Of a DNA stretch of 64,000 bases, positions 55,533-63,922 are shown piece by piece. The notes under the pieces were generated by a model. That model did no database searches. It saw only the letters and a list, made by a program, of their open reading frames with translations, and had not been told where the DNA came from. A program made the position numbers and the translations under genes. The stretch's first letter is position 1, and each line of letters opens with the position of its first letter. Origin of the DNA: Clostridiaceae bacterium (GTDB taxonomy: Bacteria > Bacillota > Clostridia > Lachnospirales > Lachnospiraceae); contig CAJTGF010000024.1 of assembly GCA_910575585.1 (NCBI GenBank), positions 1 through 64,000 of the forward strand, given 5' to 3'.

Positions 55533-56335
55533 CGTTCCGGTTCCCGTTTCTTAGGGGCGGCAGGTTTGCGTTCCGGCGGCTCCTGTTTGAGTTTTTCCAG
55601 GACGGAGCCTTTCTCCGGGGCTTGAAGGACTTTCCGCGCCTGCTTCAAAAACAGGTCGGTCAGGCCGGGGTTGACCTTATCCACCACCAGGACATAACTG
55701 TGGCGGGGATCGCCGCCATCCTCCGGCATGGGGATTGTTTTCGCCCAGGCTATGTTATCGCGGGAGATACGCCCGTCATGCTCCTTTTTCAGCACCGTAT
55801 TGGCAAGGATGTACTGCATACGCTCCGGCCCGAACTGTTCCAGCACTTCTTTGACAGCGGCCTCGGTATTCAGACGGTTATCCCCATAGTGGGCGCTGAT
55901 GGCCTGCTCAATGGCTTCTTTGCAGGCAAGACTGGCTTGCAGGGAGGCGCGGTACTGTGCCATCTCCCCATGCTCGGACGCATAGGCGGCGGAGTGGGGA
56001 TAGATCGGGGCGGCTCTCTGTTCCTCTTTTGCCTTGTGCATCTCATTGGCCCGTTCCTCAATGCTTTCCCGGATCACATCCATATAGCCGGTTTCCAGCT
56101 TTTCAAAATGCCGGTACACATCAGCCAGCGGGGAGGGGGAATCCAGCAGCGCCTGGGCCTGCTTATCGGAAAGTTCCAGTTCCTCCATCGCCATCACAAT
56201 GTCCTCCCGGACGGTGTACTCATAGGCGTGGTTTAAGACCTCCTCCGGGGACTGGCTTTTCAGCCAATCCCGGAAGGTATCCTGTTCAGCGGCCATTTTC
56301 TCATAAAGGGCCGTATTCTTTTCGTTGCTGTTCAT
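55529..56335 (-). CDS. DUF3849 family protein
   Basis: 268 residues with a helical N-terminus (PEEVLNHAYEYTVREDIVMA), the DUF3849-like block IYPHSAAYASEHGEMAQYRA and a second part (RISRDNIAWAKTIPMPEDGG, YVLVVDKVNPGLTDLFLKQA). It is an ICE protein of unknown role located between helicase and mobC. The corresponding position in ICE-A has no such gene. Confidence 0.75.
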   Translation of the reverse strand: MNSNEKNTALYEKMAAEQDTFRDWLKSQSPEEVLNHAYEYTVREDIVMAMEELELSDKQAQALLDSPSPLADVYRHFEKLETGYMDVIRESIEERANEMHKAKEEQRAAPIYPHSAAYASEHGEMAQYRASLQASLACKEAIEQAISAHYGDNRLNTEAAVKEVLEQFGPERMQYILANTVLKKEHDGRISRDNIAWAKTIPMPEDGGDPRHSYVLVVDKVNPGLTDLFLKQARKVLQAPEKGSVLEKLKQEPPERKPAAPKKREPER

Positions 56336-56336
56336 A

Positions 56337-57232
56337 TTATCTTGCCTCCTGTTCCTGTTGTCTGGGTTTCTTTTCCATGCTGCGGGGCGGGATGGGGCGT
56401 TTCAGCCCTTCCAGCACCGAGGGCCTTGCGCGCTTGGCAATCGCCGCTTCTGGACGGGACTGCCCCTTGCTGTCCATGTTCAGCTCCATATCCAGCTCCA
56501 CCAGACGGGCGTTCTTGACCCGCAATTCCTCCTCATAGGAGAAGGCTTTGCCCACTTCCTCCTTCGCGGCGGCCTGCTGCTGGTAAAGGTTATCCAGCTG
56601 GACTTTGACGCTTTCCAACCGCTGGGGCATCTGGGAAAGCGCGTTGTCAATCCGGGTCAGGTTGCATAGCGGGTCCGCGCCCAGGGCGGTACGGTGGGTC
56701 ATCCTGCCTTTCAGTTGGAGCATATATTCCTTCTGGAAAGCGTCAAAGGTTACAAACATAGCAAATCCCCGGTAGCTGCCGACCTGCACCGGCTCGGAGC
56801 CTTTACCCTCCTTGCAGGCGTCCAGAAGGGCGGCTCCGGCGTTCTCTTTGTCGGTGAGCGTATCGCCCCGGACTTCCATGCCGGTAAATCCGTCTGCCGG
56901 GTGGGGGGTGCGCCGCCAGGGTTTCCATATCTGTTTCCAAGCCCTGGATAAAGCCTTTGTGTTTCTCGATTTCCTCCGGGAAGTGCTTTAACAGCTGATC
57001 TTCCAGCCGGTACTGCTTGCTCTGGTGGTCGGCCTTCATCAGCTTTAAGCGGGATACCTCCACATCCAAATCCATACGCTCCTTGATGCGGGGGTCCCCG
57101 GCGCACAGGGCCTTGATCTCCGCAAAGGACAGGGCGGTTTCGTCCACATCGTCACAGCTGCGGACCGGTGATTTTGAGGTCATAATCTGGGAGATGAATT
57201 TCTGCTTGTTCTCCACCGTCTGCCAGAGGTAT
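56337..57232 (-). pseudogene. ICE-B methylase-helicase, C-terminal remnant
   Basis: Equivalent to the 3' end of the giant ICE-A helicase: YLWQTVENKQKFISQIMTSK, SCDDVDETALSFAEIKAL, then VGSYRGFAMFV to the end. A run of six G on the + strand at 56903-56908 carries a +1 frameshift (frames 56803-57216 and 56337-56879). Everything upstream of motif VI, about 2,700 codons by comparison with ICE-A, is missing; sequence changes abruptly to a tyrosine-recombinase gene near 57232. Confidence 0.85.
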
Positions 57233-57640
57233 TCAGCGAATGAGGTGACGAAACTTCTTGATTCGATTGACCTTGGGAATCCCTGCGGAATCCGTGATTA
57301 TGCAATCATTCTTCTGATTACAAGACTTGGACTGCGCAGCAGCGATGTCGCAAATTTAAGGTTTTCCAATATCGACTGGGAAAGAGAAGTAATCCATTTA
57401 AACCAGGTAAAAACAGGAAATCCGTTAGAACTTCCTCTTTTAAAAGATGTTGGCGAAGCGATCATTAACTATCTGAAGAACGCAAGGCCTAAAACCGATT
57501 CGGATCACGTTTTTGTGAGGCAGGTTCCTCCTTATACGGATTTCAATCCGGGTGCGGTCGGCGCCCTTGTAAGGGTACGTCTCCAGAGATCGGGAATCCA
57601 TCTTGAAGGGAAAAAGAAAGGCTCCCACACACTCCGCCAT
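57233..57640 (+). pseudogene. Tyrosine recombinase fragment (RitA-like), truncated at both ends
   Basis: YSANEVTKLLDSIDLG, AIILLITRLGLRSSDVANLR (catalytic Arg) and PLELPLLKDVGEAIINYLKN resemble the central part of RitA encoded at 57763-59001. The 5' end is fused to the helicase remnant. At the 3' end the frame stops right after HTLRH, where the RIT terminal repeat begins (then Tyr-Gly-Glu-stop), so the catalytic C-terminus is lost. Confidence 0.85.
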
Positions 57641-57724
57641 TATGGGGAGTGAAGTAAAATGGGGAGTCCTTTAAAAAAATCCCATATTTTCGTATGTTTC
57701 TGATAAAATAACTCCCCATTTTAC
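57638..57724 (+). repeat. Left 87-bp terminal inverted repeat of the RIT element
   Basis: Starts CATTATGGGGAGTG and ends CTCCCCATTTTAC. It contains an internal inverted pair (GTAAAATGGGGAGT and ACTCCCCATTTTAC), so each end has two opposed likely recombinase-binding sites. Matches the right copy except one base. Confidence 0.92.
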
Positions 57725-57762
57725 TTTGATGATATACTGGCTCCGAAAGGAGGATGTAACTT

Positions 57763-59001
57763 ATGAATAATGACATCCATGAAGCAATCCAGTTTATCAT
57801 CTCGTCCCTTGAAAAACAGGGACAAGCTCCCGGCACGCTGAAGAACTATATTAATTCATTTCATGTTTTTGAACAGTATTTAGAGGAGAACTCTATCTGT
57901 GAGGTAAATGAGAGAATCTGCCTTGAGTATATACAGTTCAAAACAGGTAAAAAAATCAACAGCTTTCGGGGAACAACCCTTGACCCCAACCTGAACCGTC
58001 GTATGAAGCCCCTCCATCTGCTTTTGATGTATCTCGAAACAGGAACATTCCACTATGAGCCAAGAAAGCAGGTACAGCTTTTCCAATGCCCATCCGATTA
58101 TCTTGAGATTTACCAGTCCTTTGAGGAATACTGTAATGCCAGGGGATATGCTGAAGCAACAAAGGATCTGAACATCCGCCATGTACGGAACCTTCTGCTA
58201 TATCTGGAATCCCAGGATATCAAGGAACTCGGGCAGATAACGGCGTCATGTCTGGAAACGTTCCTGCACACGTATGATAAAGTTTCTGTTAAATATGTAG
58301 GCACTGTGCTGTATGTCCTGCGCAACTTCGGGCATTTTTTGTTCTTCCAGGGCTTTACCAGCCACGACCTTTCCGATCTGCTTCCCAAAATCAGGATACC
58401 AAGGAATGGGACGGTCCCCTATTCCTGGAAAAAAGATGAGGTCAAAAAACTCCTGGCGGCTGTTGACCGAGAAGACCCAAAAGGGAAACGGGATTATGCG
58501 ATCCTGCTGATGGTCACCCGGCTGGGACTGCGGGTCAGTGACATACGCAGTCTCCGGCTTAAGGATATCAACTGGGTACGCAAGACGATTCATATCATAA
58601 TGAAGAAAACCGGGCAGCCCCTGGAACTCCCATTGCTGGAGGACATCGGCTGGGCAGTCATCGATTACCTGAAAAACGGCAGGCCATCTACCGGATGCGA
58701 CCGGCTGTTTGTCAGACACAGGCCTCCATTCAGTGCGTTTGGTGAACAGGAATCCCTGCACAAGGAACTCCATCGGTACATGGTCAAGGCAGGACTGGAC
58801 ATGGCACTCCCAGGACACCATGGAATGCATTCCCTCAGAAGCACCCTTGCCAAGAACATGTTGGATTCCGGCGCTCCGCTCCCGGTCATCTCAGAAACGC
58901 TTGGGCACCAGAACATCAATACAACCGCAATCTATCTGAAAATAGATCTGGAAGGCCTGCGCAGATGTGCGCTTGATCCGGAGGAGGTGTTCCATCCATG
59001 A
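57763..59001 (+). CDS. RIT tyrosine recombinase A
   Basis: 412 residues. N-terminal SAM-like core-binding domain (~1-200) and catalytic domain with TRLGLRVSDIRSL (Arg), HSLRSTLAKNML and LGHQNINTTAIYLKI (His and Tyr). The HxLR box has Ser after Arg rather than His. AAAGGAGGATGTAACTT precedes the ATG. The stop overlaps the ATG of the second gene by four bases, so the trio is translationally coupled. Confidence 0.92.
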   Translation: MNNDIHEAIQFIISSLEKQGQAPGTLKNYINSFHVFEQYLEENSICEVNERICLEYIQFKTGKKINSFRGTTLDPNLNRRMKPLHLLLMYLETGTFHYEPRKQVQLFQCPSDYLEIYQSFEEYCNARGYAEATKDLNIRHVRNLLLYLESQDIKELGQITASCLETFLHTYDKVSVKYVGTVLYVLRNFGHFLFFQGFTSHDLSDLLPKIRIPRNGTVPYSWKKDEVKKLLAAVDREDPKGKRDYAILLMVTRLGLRVSDIRSLRLKDINWVRKTIHIIMKKTGQPLELPLLEDIGWAVIDYLKNGRPSTGCDRLFVRHRPPFSAFGEQESLHKELHRYMVKAGLDMALPGHHGMHSLRSTLAKNMLDSGAPLPVISETLGHQNINTTAIYLKIDLEGLRRCALDPEEVFHP

Positions 59002-59966
59002 GAGATTATCAGTGGAAAAGCACCCTTTCCGGATTGATACAATCCTATATCCATACAAAACACATGACTGGATTCCGGTTTCAATGTCAGGAACGTTATC
59101 TTCAGCATTTTGACCATTTCCACTATTATAATGGATACCAGGGGCAGGAACTTACAAAAACCATGATGGATGACTTTATCTACACGGAGCATGAACGGCC
59201 TTCTTCCCATTATAATAAAGAAGTAGTGATGAACCGGTTCGCTTTCTATCTCCAAAAACAAGGAATACCTACTTACATACCAGAAATAAAAACCGTACTC
59301 CCACGCAGCAGATATATACCACATATCTATACGGCCGATGAAATCAAACGTTTTTTTCTTGCCGTGGATCATTACCCTGTTGCGCAAAACTCGAAACGCA
59401 ATACTGTAGATCCGCTTCTGTTCCGGTTCCTTTATGGAACCGGGGTACGGCTTTCCGAATCTTTGAACCTTCGTATCTGCGATATCCGGACGGATGAGGC
59501 GTATGCCTTGATTAGAGGCGCCAAAAATAACAAAGACAGGATTGTCCCACTAGCCCCTTCGTTAATGGAAAGACTGTCTGTTTATATGCAGGGATTCCAC
59601 CGCTTTAGCGAACCAGATGCATACCTCTTTCCAGGGAAAAACGGCAGAATGGACTGCAGTACCACATACAACCATTTCAGGGACTACCTCCTTATGGCGG
59701 ATATCCCGCACACCGGAAACGGTCCGAGAATCCATGACTTCCGGCATGGCCTGGCCGTTGCCTGCCTGAAAAAATGGTCTTTGGCTGGGGAAGACCTCAC
59801 CAACCTGCTTCCTTACCTTGCGGCTTATATGGGGCATTCGGATTTCAGGGCGACACAGTACTATCTCCGTCTTACCGCAGAGCTTTATCCGGAGATCGTC
59901 AGGATGACGGAAACAGTATTTCATGACGTAATACCAGAAGGGGATTTTACATATGAAGAAACCTGA
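58998..59966 (+). CDS. RIT tyrosine recombinase B
   Basis: 322 residues with catalytic YGTGVRLSESLNLR, HDFRHGLAVACL and MGHSDFRATQYYLRL. Overlaps gene A by 4 bp and gene C by 14 bp. The three enzymes of RIT elements are thought to act together. Confidence 0.92.
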   Translation: MRDYQWKSTLSGLIQSYIHTKHMTGFRFQCQERYLQHFDHFHYYNGYQGQELTKTMMDDFIYTEHERPSSHYNKEVVMNRFAFYLQKQGIPTYIPEIKTVLPRSRYIPHIYTADEIKRFFLAVDHYPVAQNSKRNTVDPLLFRFLYGTGVRLSESLNLRICDIRTDEAYALIRGAKNNKDRIVPLAPSLMERLSVYMQGFHRFSEPDAYLFPGKNGRMDCSTTYNHFRDYLLMADIPHTGNGPRIHDFRHGLAVACLKKWSLAGEDLTNLLPYLAAYMGHSDFRATQYYLRLTAELYPEIVRMTETVFHDVIPEGDFTYEET

Positions 59967-60987
59967 TTTTCCCTATTACCTGACCTCATTCCTGGGGAAG
60001 TATCTTCCTGGACAGAAAAATGTCAGCAGAAATACCATTGAATCCTATGCGGTTACATTTAAACTCTTTTTCTTCTTCTGTGAGTCCGAGAAGAACCTGA
60101 AAACGGAAAAGATTACGATCCACACCATTACCTGCCAGCTTATTCTGGAATACCTGGATTGGCTTGAAACCCAAAGGGGATGCGCCATAAGTACAAGAAA
60201 CCAGAGGCTGGTTGCCTTGCACTCCTTTTTCCGGTATGTACAGAAGCAAAAACCGGAATGTATGGAAGAAATCAGCAGAATTCTGGATATCCCTTATAAG
60301 AAAACGGCAAAGGCAATGGTTCCCTATCTAACCAGCGATGAAATGCGTATACTTCTAAGCCAGCCGGACAGTTCAACAAGGGAGGGATTCCGTGATCTTG
60401 TCCTGTTGTCTGTCCTGTATGACACAGCCGCCAGGGTGCAGGAACTGGCGGATCTGGAGATAAAGGATGTAAGGATTGAAAAGCCGTCTGTTATTACTTT
60501 GCATGGAAAAGGAAATAAGACCAGACAGGTACCTATCATGGATAAGACCCAAAACCTCCTCCAGCATTATCTTGACAGACATATGGGAAATACATACATA
60601 AGCCAAGGAAGCAGGCCGCTGTTTATAAACCAGAAAAAGCAGAAACTCTCCCGGTGGGGGATTTCTTATATCATTAACAAATATGTAGATAAGGCAAAAA
60701 AGGATCCGGCCTTTCGTGTAGATTTCCCAATCACTCCCCATGTTTTTCGCCACAGCAAAAGTATGCATATGCTGCAGGCAGGGGTCAACCTTATCTATAT
60801 CCGGGATTTTCTGGGGCATGTAGACTGCTCCACCACAGAGATTTATGCAAGGGCGGATACCGAAATGAAGAGGAAAGCAATTGAAGCAGCTTATAATGAT
60901 GTGCTTCCTGCTTCAAATGAACCTTCCTGGCAGGAAGATCCGGATCTTATGAATTTTTTAAATTCCTTGTGCCAGAGGGATTCATAA
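59953..60987 (+). CDS. RIT tyrosine recombinase C
   Basis: 344 residues, XerC/D-like. Catalytic YDTAARVQELADL, HVFRHSKSMHML and LGHVDCSTTEIYARA are all present. Last gene of the RIT operon; ends 46 bp before the right terminal repeat. Confidence 0.92.
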   Translation: MKKPDFPYYLTSFLGKYLPGQKNVSRNTIESYAVTFKLFFFFCESEKNLKTEKITIHTITCQLILEYLDWLETQRGCAISTRNQRLVALHSFFRYVQKQKPECMEEISRILDIPYKKTAKAMVPYLTSDEMRILLSQPDSSTREGFRDLVLLSVLYDTAARVQELADLEIKDVRIEKPSVITLHGKGNKTRQVPIMDKTQNLLQHYLDRHMGNTYISQGSRPLFINQKKQKLSRWGISYIINKYVDKAKKDPAFRVDFPITPHVFRHSKSMHMLQAGVNLIYIRDFLGHVDCSTTEIYARADTEMKRKAIEAAYNDVLPASNEPSWQEDPDLMNFLNSLCQRDS

Positions 60988-61033
60988 AACAGGATAAGTT
61001 TCCCGACAGGATTAGTGGTTTATAACCACCAGT

Positions 61034-61120
61034 GTAAAATGGGGAGTGATTTTATCAGAAACATACGAAAATATGGGATTTTTTTAAAGGACTCCCCATT
61101 TTACTTCACTCCCCATAATG
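61034..61120 (-). repeat. Right 87-bp terminal inverted repeat of the RIT element
   Basis: Reverse complement of 57638-57724 with a single mismatch (C for A in the ATAACTCC/ATCACTCC portion). Confidence 0.92.
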
Positions 61121-61534
61121 CCTCAGCCAATGCGGTGTGATTTCATCGGAGATATCCTTTATTCCCATTGCCTGAGCCTGTGCAGCATATTTTTTCAAAA
61201 TATATGTCACTCCGGCTCTCGTCAGGGGTTTATTGCTGCGGTTGGTAAATAACGGATTGCGACCATATACAGGCGAAGCCAGACCAGAACCTTCCATATA
61301 CTGCTTCAACAATTCCCCGGTTGGTCTCATGACTGGAACAATGCGGCTTTTACCGCCTTTGCCTGTCAGTACGATGGTGACCGTATCATTTAAAGCAACA
61401 TCACAAACTTTTAGATCCACAAGTTCCTGAACCCTTGCTCCGGTATCATATAAAAGTGACAGCAGAACAGCATCCCTTTTCCCCTGGATCGTTGTCCTGT
61501 CGGGTTGTTCTAACAGGCCCTTGATGCTATCCAA
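61118..61534 (-). pseudogene. RitC-like tyrosine recombinase fragment
   Basis: On the minus strand: LLEQPDRTTIQGKRDAVLLS, YDTGARVQELVDLKVCDVAL (catalytic Arg), GKGGKSRIVPVMRPTGELLK, then ITPHWLRH, after which the RIT repeat adds Tyr-Gly-Glu-stop. Closest in this window to RIT recombinase C. The 5' side is joined to a RitB-like N-terminus with loss of the intervening sequence. Confidence 0.85.
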
Positions 61535-61875
61535 TGGAAGATCTGCTCATGCGTAAATATATATGGTACAAATGAACTGTGATTCAAACCCTTCACTTCT
61601 GGCACGATATAAGCGTCATAACCAAGGTTATTAAGGTATATGGCAAACTGTCTTATGCAGGTAATGCGGTGTGACCGGCTTTTTTCGGATTCACCTGCCC
61701 GGGGCGCTGTCCATTTTTCTGCAAGGGAGCGGGATATTTTTATTTCTGTGACACCCTGTTCTTCACTGAAACGGCAAAACCGGGATAAACATTTCGGTTC
61801 ATCTGCATATTTAAAACCTGTGCTTCTTTTGTACTGAATGATATCCGGGATTGGAACGAAAAGTGGTTTTCCCAT
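61510..61875 (-). pseudogene. RitB-like tyrosine recombinase N-terminal fragment
   Basis: MGKPLFVPIPDIIQYKRSTG, IRQFAIYLNNLGYDAYIVPE and FVPYIFTHEQIF follow the N-terminal domain of recombinase B (compare FAFYLQKQGIPTYIPEIK and RYIPHIYTADEI). It ends at the RitC-like fragment. These remnants appear to be a second, internally deleted RIT-type unit in reverse orientation. Confidence 0.75.
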
Positions 61876-61940
61876 CAAAAAGAAAATCCTGTTACACAAA
61901 AGAAAGAGCATCAGCTCCCTGACTTCCTGAAATAGTTCTT

Positions 61941-62030
61941 ACATTATCCGAGGCAACTTCTCTGAAAGCCTTTTATGCTGGCGGTTTTGAGAGTTTCCTC
62001 GGATAATTGATTATCTCGGATAATGCGCCC
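61941..62030. repeat. Inverted and direct copies of a CTCGGATAA motif
   Basis: CATTATCCGAGG (~61942), CCTCGGATAATTG (~61993) and TCTCGGATAATGCG (~62012) are copies of one motif in both orientations. They lie just beyond the RitB-like fragment and may be recombinase-binding sites of the degraded element or an att site. Confidence 0.5.
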
Positions 62031-62074
62031 TCTTTCAGAGGGGAGTTTTTCGGCTTTCCGTTTTTCTGCCTTTT

Positions 62075-62269
62075 TCACCGTTTCTGCTGTCTGGGCTTTT
62101 TGTCAGGATAGAGTTTCCCGGCAACAACGGCGGCATGGCTCTTTCTCCTGATTTCCCCCTCCTGTTCACTGTGCTTTGCGTTCCGATAGCCCTCATCGGA
62201 GAGATAGAAACGGAACCGCTCCCCCTTAAAGCCGACAAAGCAATCTTTCTGTACTTCCAGTGTAATCAT
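62075..62269 (-). CDS. Small ICE protein
   Basis: 64 residues (MITLEVQKDCFVGFKGERFR, FYLSDEGYRNAKHSEQEG) starting within the end of the TTA gene. Basic C-terminus. Not assigned to a family with confidence; part of the ICE replication/regulation operon. Confidence 0.55.
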   Translation of the reverse strand: MITLEVQKDCFVGFKGERFRFYLSDEGYRNAKHSEQEGEIRRKSHAAVVAGKLYPDKKPRQQKR

Positions 62270-62589
62270 GTGGCGGGTTTCCGGGTGAAAGCGTTCCTTT
62301 CCTGACAGGTCATGCCCTGCATGATTGGCTCCTGTGCCTTTGCCGCCGCAAGCCGCTGGCGGATGGAATTGTCACGCTCTGCAAGGAACCGTGCTTTTGT
62401 TGCGGCAACAAATTGGCTGCACTCCGGCTCCGGTATCTTTTCCAGTTTCCGGATGGCGTTCTCCACGATTGCCTTTATCAATAAGTCTTTTATCACCGGC
62501 ACGATTTCATTCATGCCCGCAAGGGTTTCCTCCTTGGTTGGTGCGGCATATTGGTAGATAATATCCAGCTCGCTTTTTGAAAATTTCAT
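62266..62589 (-). CDS. Transposon-transfer assisting (TTA) family protein
   Basis: 107 residues: MKFSKSELDIIYQYAAPTKE, EIVPVIKDLLIKAIVENAIR, KARFLAERDNSIRQRLAAAK. Fits the TTA family of ICEs and resembles the C-terminal part of 11650-12258. Overlaps its neighbours on both sides (ATGA-type), so it is in a tightly coupled operon. Function unknown. Confidence 0.75.
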   Translation of the reverse strand: MKFSKSELDIIYQYAAPTKEETLAGMNEIVPVIKDLLIKAIVENAIRKLEKIPEPECSQFVAATKARFLAERDNSIRQRLAAAKAQEPIMQGMTCQERNAFTRKPAT

Positions 62590-62879
62590 TCTGCGTCCTC
62601 CTTCCAGTTTTCTGCAAGAACCTGTTCCACAAGACGTTTGGTGTCGCTCCGGCAGAACAGGACTTTTAAGATGGTGCTGACCTGCCCATCCGTCACGGAT
62701 TCCGGGTGGGGGAGATGGCTTTCCAGCATTGCCCCTCTGGTGCAGAGCCGGTGCGTCCGTTCCTTCCGGTTCAGGGTCTTTATCTGGTGTTCCAGCATTT
62801 TCTCTTTATGCTGCACCCTCCGCAGCCTTGCTTCGGTCTTTTCAATCTCCTGATTCAGTTTTTCCAGCTTCTCATTCAT
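62586..62879 (-). CDS. DUF3847 family protein
   Basis: 97 residues from ATG 62879 (CCAAGGAGGACGCTGCC upstream). Coiled-coil N-terminal half (EKLNQEIEKTEARLRRVQHK) and a second half with CTRGAMLESHLPHPESVTDG. Same domain type as 14186-14527. Overlaps the RepA-like gene. Confidence 0.75.
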   Translation of the reverse strand: MNEKLEKLNQEIEKTEARLRRVQHKEKMLEHQIKTLNRKERTHRLCTRGAMLESHLPHPESVTDGQVSTILKVLFCRSDTKRLVEQVLAENWKEDAE

Positions 62880-63210
62880 GGGCAGCGTCCTCCTTGGGGA
62901 GCAGGATATAGATGTGGCTGACCTCCCCGATTCCCTGACGGACACGCATAATCATCCCGGCCTGTTCCAGCTCGTCCAGGGAACGCTTGCAGGTCTGGGA
63001 GCTTCGGGAGAGCGCCGCCGCTATCTCCCTGACAGGGAAGCGGATAAACAGAATCCCGTTGCTGTCCTCGGTTCCCCTTGTCAGGATTTCATCCAGCAGG
63101 CGGGCATACATGACTTTTGCCGTATTACTGACTGGAAGCCGGAGCATTGCCTTTGGGAACGGCATACAGGGCGGCAGGGGCGTGCTGGCTATCATAAATT
63201 CACAATTCAT
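62872..63210 (-). CDS. RepA N-terminal-like replication initiator protein
   Basis: 112 residues from ATG 63210 (AAAGGAGGACACCACCTA upstream). FMIASTPLPPCMPFPKAMLR, VSNTAKVMYARLLDEILTRG and LSRSSQTCKRSLDELEQAGM (winged-helix) match the replication initiator A N-terminal domain, but it is shorter than plasmid RepA. It probably initiates or controls replication of the excised ICE. Confidence 0.75.
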   Translation of the reverse strand: MNCEFMIASTPLPPCMPFPKAMLRLPVSNTAKVMYARLLDEILTRGTEDSNGILFIRFPVREIAAALSRSSQTCKRSLDELEQAGMIMRVRQGIGEVSHIYILLPKEDAAHE

Positions 63211-63391
63211 TAGGTGGTGTCCTCCTTTTGGCTCGTTTGGATTGGTAACGGGGGCAGTCGATAATGACAGCCCGGAAACTCTGCTTACATTCATGCTGGC
63301 ATTTCCGGCAGAGTCCATTGTAGCTTCTGCGCCCCCGGTCGTTTAGGAAGAAAGCAAGTTCTTTCTTCCGCTTTTTTGACATTCTCGGCAT
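63200..63391 (-). CDS. Small Cys-rich basic protein
   Basis: 63 residues (KKRKKELAFFLNDRGRRSYN, GLCRKCQHECKQSFRAVIID), with a C-x2-C-x3-C-x11-C spacing that could bind zinc. First gene of the minus-strand operon, with GAAGGAGGCACT before the ATG. Unknown function. Confidence 0.6.
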   Translation of the reverse strand: MPRMSKKRKKELAFFLNDRGRRSYNGLCRKCQHECKQSFRAVIIDCPRYQSKRAKRRTPPNEL

Positions 63392-63922
63392 AGTGCCTCC
63401 TTCATAGAAAAACCGCCCGATTCAGCAGTAACAGCCGGAATGGGTGGGTAGTGGTTTTTGTGTATCGTTTCGGGGCGATTTTCAGGGGAAATACAGCCGC
63501 AGAGCCGCCCCAAAATTCCCCTTGGTATTACGGGCAGGGCAGACTATGCCCTGTGAAATTGTTGTGTTTCGGTATCGTTTCGGTGTTCATTTTTGCCGGT
63601 TCTCTCTGCTGTCGTTCCTGCCCCCGTTTTTGGCGGCGTTTCCCTCCGCTTGGTACGCTCGTTGCGGTCAGGGGGTCCTCCGTTTCCCTGCCGGAAGTCG
63701 TTGCGCTACATCGCCGGGGAGCATATCCCATACAGGCCGGTCATTCGATTGGAATAATCCATCGATGAACTTACCTGTATCATAGAACATTTTTGAGCCT
63801 TGTGCCGTATGTCCACAAAAAAGGAATTAAGGGCAAATATCGGAAATTTCCACGATTGTGGAAAGTATGGTATAATCCAGTCAGGCGGCAGGGAAGCAGC
63901 CGCCGGAAAGGAGCGTGCGCCC
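63392..63922. promoter_or_regulatory. Divergent intergenic region with hairpin and operator
   Basis: Noncoding, 531 bp. CAGGGCA-GACTA-TGCCCTG (63535-63553) is a hairpin. TTCCAC-GATT-GTGGAA (63848-63863) is a palindrome whose left half sits 17 bp before TATAAT (63871-63876), so it overlaps the -35 element of the HTH gene; a likely autoregulatory operator. Open frames across 63444-63785 do not look like real genes. Confidence 0.6.

Larger units (their letters stand above)
57638..61120 (+). mobile_element. Complete RIT element (recombinase in trio)
   Basis: 3,483 bp: three consecutive, overlapping tyrosine recombinase genes on + between 87-bp terminal inverted repeats that differ at one position. 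This is the definition of a RIT element. Both neighbours are integrase fragments cut at the same LRH codon, in convergent orientation. The gene set is intact and likely functional. Confidence 0.92.

Noticed and set aside
57017-57652. 211-codon + strand frame spanning helicase remnant and integrase
   Set aside because: Its first ~70 codons are antisense to the helicase remnant; only the part after 57233 is recombinase-derived.
63444-63785. Two overlapping + strand frames of 105-113 codons
   Set aside because: No plausible start context or protein family; sequence is the divergent regulatory region.
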